5,310 nt of DNA from Acidimicrobiia bacterium (GTDB lineage Bacteria > Actinomycetota > Acidimicrobiia > UBA5794 > UBA11373), in the NCBI GenBank assembly GCA_025456165.1, contig JALOLI010000103.1, positions 1 to 5,310 on the forward strand. The letters are read 5' to 3'. The notes beneath the pieces are model-generated. The model searched no databases, had not been told where the DNA came from, and worked only from the letters and a program-made list of their open reading frames with translations. Below, piece by piece: positions 1 through 5,310 of the stretch. The translations under genes and the position numbers were made by a program. Every line of letters starts with the position of its first letter. The first letter of the stretch is position 1.

Positions 1-929
1 TGGCCGTGGCCACGGTGGGCCTGGGAGGTCACGTGTTCGACCGGCGCCGCCTGGAGCGGTCCCGGGAGCACGTCTCCCCGGAGGATGCGGTGCAGGACGC
101 GGTAGCGCTCTCCCGGCCGCTGCTCGACTCATTGCCTCCGAGCCATCGGCTGGTGGGGGTCGGGGTCGGGGTGGCCGGCATCACCCGGCGCTCCGACGGG
201 CTCGTGCACCTGGCCCCCAACCTGGGCTGGCGCGACGCGCCCATCGGCAGGCTGCTCTCCAAGGCGCTCGGCGGCGGGCAGCCCGTCATGGTGGCCAACG
301 AGGCCGACCTCGGCGCGCTGGCCGAGCACCGGCGCGGCGGACATGCCGGCGTGCGACACCTCATCTACATCGCCGGCGAGGTCGGGATCGGCACCGGGGT
401 GATCGTCGACGGCGAGCCCCTGCTCGGCGCCACGGGCTACGCCGGCGAAGCCGGCCACGCCCTGATCAACCCCGGAGGCTGGCCCTGCCGGTGCGGGGCC
501 ACCGGCTGTTGGGAGACCGAGGTCGGAGAGGCGGCGCTCCTGCGGCGCACCGGCGCGGGGGACGCGGCCACCGGCCTGGCCGCCCTCGACGCCCTCAGTG
601 AGAAGGCCGAAGCCGGGGAGGGCGCCGTCCTGGCCGGGATGGCCGAGGTGGGGCGGTGGCTCGGCCTCGGCATCGGGAACCTCATCAACCTGTTCAACCC
701 CGAAGCGGTCGTGCTGGGTGGTCTCTACCACCGCTTCTACCGATTCCTCGCCCCCGCCGTGGGCCAGGGCGCCCGGTCGCAGGCCCTGGCCGCCCCCTGG
801 TCGCGAGTCAGCATCGTCCCGAGCCGCCTGGGCGCCGACGCCACGCTCATCGGAGCGGCGGAACTCGCCTTCAGCCCCGTGATCGCCGACCCCGCCGGGG
901 CCGGCCGGGCCCCGGTGTTCCGGGAATGA
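1..929 (+). CDS. ROK-family protein, probably NagC/XylR-type transcriptional regulator (5' partial)
   Basis: This is the C-terminal part of a ROK (repressor, ORF, kinase) protein. The frame is open from base 3 and ends with TGA at 927-929; a GTG at base 6 is not a credible start because the homologous fold is already under way there. Numbering from that GTG, a glycine-rich turn lies at 51-58, a sugar-pocket segment NEAD at 98-101, the ROK signature with IGTG and EAGH at about 128-151, and the structural zinc site as H151 plus the CxCGxxGC cysteines C161, C163 and C168. ROK kinases use an Asp directly after the Asn of the pocket motif; here it is Glu99. With the apparently missing N-terminus, this favours a sugar-sensing DNA-binding regulator over a glucokinase. 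The first phosphate loop and any winged helix would lie upstream and are not visible. Family membership is secure; the regulator role is inferred, and the ligand is unknown. Confidence 0.88.
   Translation, partial: AVATVGLGGHVFDRRRLERSREHVSPEDAVQDAVALSRPLLDSLPPSHRLVGVGVGVAGITRRSDGLVHLAPNLGWRDAPIGRLLSKALGGGQPVMVANEADLGALAEHRRGGHAGVRHLIYIAGEVGIGTGVIVDGEPLLGATGYAGEAGHALINPGGWPCRCGATGCWETEVGEAALLRRTGAGDAATGLAALDALSEKAEAGEGAVLAGMAEVGRWLGLGIGNLINLFNPEAVVLGGLYHRFYRFLAPAVGQGARSQALAAPWSRVSIVPSRLGADATLIGAAELAFSPVIADPAGAGRAPVFRE
893..917 (+). other. GC-only hairpin at the 3' end of the ROK gene
   Basis: An exact 8 bp inverted repeat, CCGGGGCC at 895-902 and GGCCCCGG at 908-915, is separated by a 5 nt loop. 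It extends by a G-U and a C-G pair to span 893-917. It lies inside the coding sequence, ending 9 nt before the stop codon. No T-tract follows, so it is not a classical intrinsic terminator. It could act as an mRNA-stability or attenuation element at the ROK/haloperoxidase junction. In sequence this GC-rich a stem of this size can arise by chance, so a function is speculative. Confidence 0.25.
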
Positions 930-978
930 GCGCATGCCCCGGATGCCTCGAGATCCGCCGGGCGGAGTCGGGCCGCTG

Positions 979-2862
979 ATGCTCACCCGCCGGCCGCTGC
1001 GGTGGCTCGCCGTGGGTGCCGTCCTCGGGATCACGAGCGCGTTGCTCGTCTCCTTCGCCCTCGACGGCGGCCCGACCGAGGAGCCGGCATGCGTCCCCGT
1101 CTCCGAGCATCCCGAGTGGTCCGTTGCCCGCCGCTGGAACGAGGCGCTCCTCGATGCCATCCGGCGTGATGTGCCCATGCCGACCGTTCACGCCCGCAAC
1201 CTCTTTCACCTCTCGGCGGCGATGTGGGACGCCTGGGCGGCCTATTCGCCGGACGCCGCCGGCTACTTCGTGAACGAGAAGCACACCGCCGGCGACGTCG
1301 CCGCGGCCCGCGACGAGGCGATCAGCTACGCCGCCTACCGCATCCTGGAGCATCGCTACCTGAGGTCCGGCGGGGCGTCGGATTCGATCCCTGAGTTCGA
1401 CGCGCTCATGGCGGCGCTCTGCTACCCGGCCGAGGTGACCACGATCGAGGGCGACGGCCCCGCCGCCCTGGGGAACCGCATCGCGACGACGATCATCGCC
1501 TTCGGCCTGACCGACGGCTCCAACGAGGCCGGCGGCTACCAGGTCACCGGCTACCGATCGGTGAACGCGCCCCTCGTGGTCAAGGAACCGGGCGCGGTGA
1601 TGGCCGACCCCAACCGGTGGCAGCCGCTGGAGATCGACAACATGGTCACCCAGAACGGCATACCCCTTGCCTCCGGGCCCCAGCAGGTAATCGGCACGCA
1701 CTGGGGGCACGTGGCCGCCTTCGCCCTGCCCGCGGGCGGAGAGGAGGGACTGCCGCTGGATCCGGGCGACCCGCCGTGGCTGGGTGATGCCGGCAGCGAC
1801 CAGGAGTTCAAGGACTCCGCCGTGGAGGTGATCCGCCTCAGCAGCCTGCTCGATCCGACGGCGGGGGTGCTGATCGACATCTCCCCGGGCGCCCTGGGGA
1901 ACAATCCCCTCGGGACCAACGAGGGCACGGGGCACGAACGCAACCCGGCGACCGGCCTGCCGTACGAGCCGAACCTGGTGAACGAGGCCGATTTCGCTCG
2001 CACCCTGGCGGAGTTCTGGGCGGACGGGCCGAAGTCAGAGACGCCGCCGGGGCACTGGAACGTGATGGCCAACACCGTGTCCGACCTGCTGGCCCCCGAC
2101 TTGCGCCTCGGCGGCAGCGGCCCGGTGGTGGACCGCCTCGAGTGGGACGTGAAGCTCTACCTGGCGCTCAACGGCGCGACTCACGACGCCGCCATCGCCG
2201 CCTGGGGAGTCAAGGGCTACTACGACACCGCCCGGCCCATCTGCATGATCCGGTACCTGGGGGGCAGGGGACAGTCGAGCGACCCCGCCGGGCCCGCCTA
2301 CGACCCCGAGGGCCTGCCCCTGGTCCCGGGCCTGGTGGAGGTGATCACCGCGGAGAGCAGCGCCCCGGGCGAGCGCCACGCCGCGCTGGCCGGGCACGAG
2401 GGGAAGATCGCCATCTACGCGTGGCAGGGAATCCCTGAGGATCAGGAGAACGACATCGGCGGGGTGGGCTGGGTGCTGGCCGTCGATTGGATGCCCTACC
2501 AGTTGCCCACCTTCGTCACCCCGGCCTTCCCCGCCTACGTTTCGGGGCACAGCACCTTCAGCCGGTCCGCCGCCGAGGTGCTGGCCGCCTTCACCGGGAG
2601 CGAGTTCTTCCCCGGCGGCCTCGGGGTGTGGGTCGAGGCGGCCGGGTCCCTGGACTTCGAGGGCGGGCCCACGGCCGACGTGACCCTGCAGTGGGCCACT
2701 TACTTCGACGCCGCCGACCAGGCCGGGCTCTCGCGCCTGTACGGCGGCATCCACATCACCGCCGACGACCTGGCGGGCCGGGTCATGGGCGCGTCGATCG
2801 GCAAGGCGGCGTGGGCCAAGGCCCAGGCTCACTTCCGGGGAGAGCTCGATGACGGGCTCTAG
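979..2862 (+). CDS. Vanadium-dependent haloperoxidase (PAP2/chloroperoxidase superfamily), exported or membrane-anchored
   Basis: The predicted enzyme uses vanadate and hydrogen peroxide to oxidise halide to a hypohalous species. Counting from the ATG at 979 (627 aa), a short basic head with a twin Arg (TRRPLRW) and a hydrophobic segment at about 7-28 act as signal or anchor. A mainly helical N-terminal half carries family-like blocks such as THWGHVAAFAL (about 240-250) and EFWADGP...PPGHWN (345-361). The C-terminal PAP2 core holds the vanadate site: K412-x6-R419-P420, S522-G523-H524, and R586-x5-H592, where H592 is the expected axial ligand. Spacing matches fungal chloroperoxidase, and W409 and F517 occupy its halide-pocket Trp and Phe positions. 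An in-frame ATG at 934 would add 15 residues and leave a 4 nt gap after the ROK stop. I prefer 979 because codons 934-978 have weaker G/C third positions and the export signal is then compact. The natural halide and substrate are unknown. Confidence 0.9.
   Translation: MLTRRPLRWLAVGAVLGITSALLVSFALDGGPTEEPACVPVSEHPEWSVARRWNEALLDAIRRDVPMPTVHARNLFHLSAAMWDAWAAYSPDAAGYFVNEKHTAGDVAAARDEAISYAAYRILEHRYLRSGGASDSIPEFDALMAALCYPAEVTTIEGDGPAALGNRIATTIIAFGLTDGSNEAGGYQVTGYRSVNAPLVVKEPGAVMADPNRWQPLEIDNMVTQNGIPLASGPQQVIGTHWGHVAAFALPAGGEEGLPLDPGDPPWLGDAGSDQEFKDSAVEVIRLSSLLDPTAGVLIDISPGALGNNPLGTNEGTGHERNPATGLPYEPNLVNEADFARTLAEFWADGPKSETPPGHWNVMANTVSDLLAPDLRLGGSGPVVDRLEWDVKLYLALNGATHDAAIAAWGVKGYYDTARPICMIRYLGGRGQSSDPAGPAYDPEGLPLVPGLVEVITAESSAPGERHAALAGHEGKIAIYAWQGIPEDQENDIGGVGWVLAVDWMPYQLPTFVTPAFPAYVSGHSTFSRSAAEVLAAFTGSEFFPGGLGVWVEAAGSLDFEGGPTADVTLQWATYFDAADQAGLSRLYGGIHITADDLAGRVMGASIGKAAWAKAQAHFRGELDDGL
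2837..2842 (+). promoter_or_regulatory. Ribosome binding site for the CRTAC1-like gene
   Basis: GGGGAG lies 6 nt before the ATG at 2849, inside the last codons of the haloperoxidase gene. It fixes the start of the downstream gene at 2849 and hence the 14 bp overlap between the two reading frames, which supports coupled translation. Confidence 0.6.
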
Positions 2863-4531
2863 ACGGCGCGATCTTCTCTGGCTCGCCGCGGGCTTCGCCG
2901 GCGGGGCCCTGGTGACGTTCGGGCTGGTGCTGGGGGCGCGGGCTCTGTGGGGTGAGGAGGAGCCGCCCACCGCCCTGGGAGCGCCGCGCCTGGTGGAGGA
3001 GACGGCAGCCTCGGGCGTATCCCACGTCTACGACGGCGACTTCCAGTTCTTCGTGGGCGGGGGTGTCGCCGTCTTCGACTGCGACGACGACGGCTTCCCC
3101 GATATGTATCTCGCCGGCGGGGTCAGCCCGGCCTCGCTGTACCGCAACGAGAGTGAGATCGGCGGGGCCCTGCGCTTCTCCCGCCTGGCCGACGCGGCCA
3201 CCGATCTCACCGCCGTCACCGGCGCCTACCCCCTGGACATCGACGGCGACGGCCGCCTCGACCTCGCGGTGCTGCGGGTGGGAGAGAATGTGCTGCTGCG
3301 GGGCCTGGGAGACTGCCGCTTCGCCCGGGCGAACGAGGAGTGGTCCTTCAACGGCGGCATGGCCTGGACCGCCGCCTTCAGCGCAGCCTGGGAGAGCGAC
3401 GACGCCTTCCCCATGCTGGCCTTCGGCAACTACCTGGCGCTCGACGAGGCCGGCGAGCCGACGTTCGACTGCGATGACAGCCTGCTGCTGCGCCCGGTGG
3501 GGGCAGCCTATCCCACGGCAATCGCGCTGACCCCCGGGTACTGCACCCTGTCGGTCCTCTTCGCCGACTGGGACCACTCCGGAAGGCGGGATCTGCGCCT
3601 GGCCAACGACCGCCACTACTACCGCGACGGCGAGGAGCAGTTGTGGCGGGTGGCGGCCGGGGAAGACCCCCGCCTCTACACCCGGGAGGAAGGCTGGAAG
3701 CGGCTGGTGCTCTGGGGGATGGGCCTGGCCAGCCAGGACCTCACCGGCGACGGCCTGCCCGAGGTGCTCATCACCAGCCAGGGCGACAACAAGCTGCAGA
3801 GCCTCGATGCCGGGGCCACCGGGCCGGCCTACAGCGACATCGCCATCCGTCTGGGGGCCACCGCCCACCGGCCCTTCGCCGGCGAGGACACGCTGCCCTC
3901 GACGGCCTGGCATCCCGAGTTCGAGGATGTCAACAACGACGGCTTCATGGATCTCCACATCTCGAAGGGCAACGTCGAGGCCATGCCGGACTTCGCCGCC
4001 CAGGACCCGAGCAACCTCCTGCTGGGGCAGCCCGACGGCACCTTCGTGGAAGGTGCCCGGGACGCCGGCTACCTGTCCTTCGGGAAGGACCGCGGGGCGG
4101 CGCTGGCGGACTTCAACCTCGACGGTCTGCTGGACCTGGTGCAGGTCGTGCGGCGGGAGGATGTGCGGGTGTGGCGCAACGCCGGCTCGGGGGACGCCGC
4201 CGGGACCGAGCCTATGGGCCATTGGCTGGCTCTCCAGTTGGACCAGCCCGGGGCGAACCGCTTCGGGGTGGGCGCCTGGATCGAGGTGCGCGCCGCGGAC
4301 CGCACCACCCTGCGCCAGCTCACCGTCGGCGGCGGGCACGCCGGCGGCCAGGCGGGCTGGATCCATTTCGGACTGGGAGAGGCGGGCGCGGCCGAGGTCC
4401 GGGTGCAGTGGCCCGGCGGGGAGTGGGGGCCCTGGCAGCGGGTGGAGGCGGATCGCTTCGCCGTCGTCTCCCCGGGTGATGAGCCGCGCTACTGGGCGCC
4501 GGGTGAAGGGGATCCCCGGGGGACGGGATGA
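2849..4531 (+). CDS. CRTAC1-family protein: FG-GAP/VCBS beta-propeller with C-terminal ASPIC/UnbV domain
   Basis: This is a predicted extracytoplasmic calcium-binding beta-propeller of 560 aa with no recognisable catalytic motif. The N-terminus (SRRRDLLW, residues 4-11) resembles a Tat motif and leads into a hydrophobic stretch to about residue 29. A possible A-R-A cleavage site follows at 30-32; otherwise it is an anchor. Six DxDxDG-type calcium loops mark the propeller: 77-85, 130-138, 240-248, 297-305, 360-368 and 421-429. The third is degenerate (DWDHSGRRD). The ASPIC/UnbV domain runs from about 458 to 535 and includes GGGHAGGQ and HFGLG. Four cysteines (78, 156, 208, 232) all lie in the N-terminal half and could form disulfides after export. 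Start 2849 follows a good Shine-Dalgarno site and overlaps the haloperoxidase gene by 14 bp, so the two are probably coupled. A scaffold, adhesion or partner role beside the oxidase is inferred from context only. Confidence 0.92.
   Translation: MTGSRRRDLLWLAAGFAGGALVTFGLVLGARALWGEEEPPTALGAPRLVEETAASGVSHVYDGDFQFFVGGGVAVFDCDDDGFPDMYLAGGVSPASLYRNESEIGGALRFSRLADAATDLTAVTGAYPLDIDGDGRLDLAVLRVGENVLLRGLGDCRFARANEEWSFNGGMAWTAAFSAAWESDDAFPMLAFGNYLALDEAGEPTFDCDDSLLLRPVGAAYPTAIALTPGYCTLSVLFADWDHSGRRDLRLANDRHYYRDGEEQLWRVAAGEDPRLYTREEGWKRLVLWGMGLASQDLTGDGLPEVLITSQGDNKLQSLDAGATGPAYSDIAIRLGATAHRPFAGEDTLPSTAWHPEFEDVNNDGFMDLHISKGNVEAMPDFAAQDPSNLLLGQPDGTFVEGARDAGYLSFGKDRGAALADFNLDGLLDLVQVVRREDVRVWRNAGSGDAAGTEPMGHWLALQLDQPGANRFGVGAWIEVRAADRTTLRQLTVGGGHAGGQAGWIHFGLGEAGAAEVRVQWPGGEWGPWQRVEADRFAVVSPGDEPRYWAPGEGDPRGTG
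4518..4523 (+). promoter_or_regulatory. Ribosome binding site for the M24-family gene
   Basis: GGGGGA lies 4 nt before the ATG at 4528, within the last codons of the CRTAC1-like gene. It supports the start that forms an ATGA stop/start overlap with that gene, rather than the in-frame ATGs at 4576 and 4588, which lack a comparable purine-rich site. Confidence 0.45.
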
Positions 4532-5310
4532 GCGCCCCGGCCCGGCTGGCGGCCCTCGACCTCCCCGACTTCGGCATGCCGGAGGCGATGCCGGAGGTCC
4601 CGGCCGCCGTGTACCGGGATCGTCTGGAGCTGCTCCGGGAGCGGGCGGCGGCGCACGGCTGGGACCGGCTGGTGGTCTATGCCGACCGGGAGCACAGCGC
4701 CAACCTCGCCTACCTCACCGGATTCGATCCCCGCTTCGAGGAGGCGCTGCTGGTGGTGGCGCCCGAAGGCGACCCGGCGGTCCTGGTGGGCAACGAGTGC
4801 TTCGGCGCCGCCGGCGCCGCGCCGGTGGCCCTGCGGCGCCGCCTGTTCCAGGACTTCAGCCTGCCCGGCCAGCCGCGAGACCGTTCCCTCCCGCTGGCCG
4901 AGATCCTGGCCGGAGAAGGGATCGGCAACGGCAGTCGGGTGGGGGTGGTGGGCTGGAAGGAGTACGCCTCCCCTTCGGCTTCCGACGCCCCCGCCTACCT
5001 GGTGGATGCGCTGCGAGCCCTGGTCGGGCCGGAGGGGATCGTGGGCAACGCCACCGGCCTCCTGATCGCCGCCGCCGACGGCCTGCGGGTCGTCAACGAA
5101 GTCGACCAGCTGGCCGCCTTCGAGTACGCCGCCTGCCACACCTCCCAGGGGGTGCGCCGGCTGCTGTTCGGCCTGCGGCCCGGGATGCGGGAGGACGAGG
5201 CAGTGCGCCTGCTGGAGTGGACCGGCCTGCCGCTCTCCTGCCATCTGATGCTCTCGAGCGGGGAGCGGGCGGCCCTGGGCCTGCTCAGCCCGACCCGGCG
5301 GGTCATTCAG
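4528..5310 (+). CDS. M24-family metallopeptidase or hydrolase (Xaa-Pro aminopeptidase/creatinase-like), 3' partial
   Basis: The frame is open from the ATG at 4528 to the window end (261 codons, no stop). After a short leader rich in Ala, Pro and Leu, residues about 28-77 show the creatinase/prolidase N-terminal pattern: a Tyr-Arg-Asp-Arg-Leu helix start, GWDRLVVYADREHSANLAYLTGFDPRFEEALLVV-like strand-helix order (key points G44-W45-D46 and the L-A-Y-L-T-G-F-D segment), then an alpha/beta N-domain to about 180. From about 190 the start of the pita-bread catalytic domain appears, with EVDQLAAFEYAA, then RPGMREDEAV, then SGERAALGLLSPTR. The five metal ligands of M24 enzymes (D, D, H, E, E) would lie beyond the window, so peptidase activity cannot be judged. 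No signal peptide is seen, so it is probably cytosolic. The ATGA overlap with the CRTAC1-like gene implies co-translation. Substrate could be an X-Pro peptide or a creatine-like C-N compound. Confidence 0.85.
   Translation, partial: MSAPARLAALDLPDFGMPEAMPEVPAAVYRDRLELLRERAAAHGWDRLVVYADREHSANLAYLTGFDPRFEEALLVVAPEGDPAVLVGNECFGAAGAAPVALRRRLFQDFSLPGQPRDRSLPLAEILAGEGIGNGSRVGVVGWKEYASPSASDAPAYLVDALRALVGPEGIVGNATGLLIAAADGLRVVNEVDQLAAFEYAACHTSQGVRRLLFGLRPGMREDEAVRLLEWTGLPLSCHLMLSSGERAALGLLSPTRRVIQ

Noticed and set aside
940..957. Small inverted repeat CGGAT/ATCCG around a CTCGAG core
   Set aside because: A 5 bp stem with an 8 nt loop is expected by chance and has no supporting context as an operator or terminator.
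871..1935. A 354-codon minus-strand open frame opposite the haloperoxidase N-terminal half
   Set aside because: It crosses the boundary between two well-supported plus-strand genes and has no recognisable motifs or convincing start signal; GC-driven shadow frame.
979..2862. Interpretation as a plain PAP2-family phosphatase
   Set aside because: The length, the family-like N-terminal blocks and the chloroperoxidase-like Trp and Phe positions beside the vanadate site fit haloperoxidases better. Phosphatase activity cannot be excluded from sequence alone.
2783..4366. A 527-codon open frame on the minus strand opposite the CRTAC1-like gene
   Set aside because: It is a mirror of a GC-rich gene with G/C-heavy third positions. 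Its translation is low-complexity (Gly, Val, Ala, Gln, His, Pro) with no recognisable domain, while the plus strand shows clear calcium loops and an ASPIC/UnbV domain.
4508..4517. Palindrome GGGGATCCCC before the M24-family start
   Set aside because: It has no loop and lies within coding sequence next to the purine-rich binding site; a chance palindrome in GC-rich DNA is the simplest explanation.
4576..4597. Tandem ATGCCGGAGG repeated at a 12 nt period
   Set aside because: Only two copies, encoding MPEA and MPEV in the leader of the M24-family protein; no wider repeat and no sign of a mobile element.
4489..5244. A 251-codon minus-strand open frame opposite the M24-family gene
   Set aside because: The plus-strand frame from 4528 is uninterrupted to the window end and shows family motifs; the reverse frame shows none.
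1..5310. Search for tRNA, rRNA, CRISPR, insertion sequences and riboswitches
   Set aside because: Nothing resembling these was seen by eye; the window is almost entirely accounted for by four coding regions.

Overview
This is a GC-rich window (roughly 70% by eye) with strong G/C preference at third codon positions. It is packed with four genes, all on the + strand. The base composition and the actinobacterial style of the first gene (a ROK-family protein) suggest a high-GC actinobacterium, possibly an uncultured or environmental lineage. This is an inference, since no rRNA or other taxonomic marker is present; a GC-rich Chloroflexota-type genome is a weaker alternative.

Layout: (1) bases 1-929 hold the 3' part of a ROK-family gene, probably a NagC/XylR-type sugar-responsive repressor whose N-terminal winged helix lies upstream of the window. 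(2) Bases 979-2862 (alternative start 934) encode a vanadium-dependent haloperoxidase of the PAP2/chloroperoxidase superfamily with an N-terminal hydrophobic export or anchor segment and every recognised vanadate ligand in place. (3) Bases 2849-4531 overlap the end of gene 2 and encode a CRTAC1-type protein: a Tat-like/transmembrane N-terminus, six calcium-loop FG-GAP/VCBS repeats of a beta-propeller, and a C-terminal ASPIC/UnbV domain. (4) Bases 4528-5310 overlap gene 3 by an ATGA and encode the N-terminal creatinase/prolidase-like part of an M24-family peptidase or hydrolase, cut by the window end.

The junctions are tight: a 4-49 nt gap, a 14 bp overlap and a 4 bp overlap. Genes 2-4 are therefore very probably one translationally coupled transcript, with gene 1 possibly in it too. 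No stretch over 300 bases lacks a gene, and no promoter, T-tracted terminator, tRNA, rRNA, CRISPR array or mobile element is visible.

The most interesting unit is the pair of genes 2 and 3. They look like a halide-oxidising enzyme and a calcium-dependent extracytoplasmic propeller partner, each with an arginine-rich hydrophobic N-terminus that would place them on the same outer face of the membrane. The pair sits between a sugar-type regulator and a cytosolic-looking M24 hydrolase. Whether these four genes form one pathway cannot be decided from this window.
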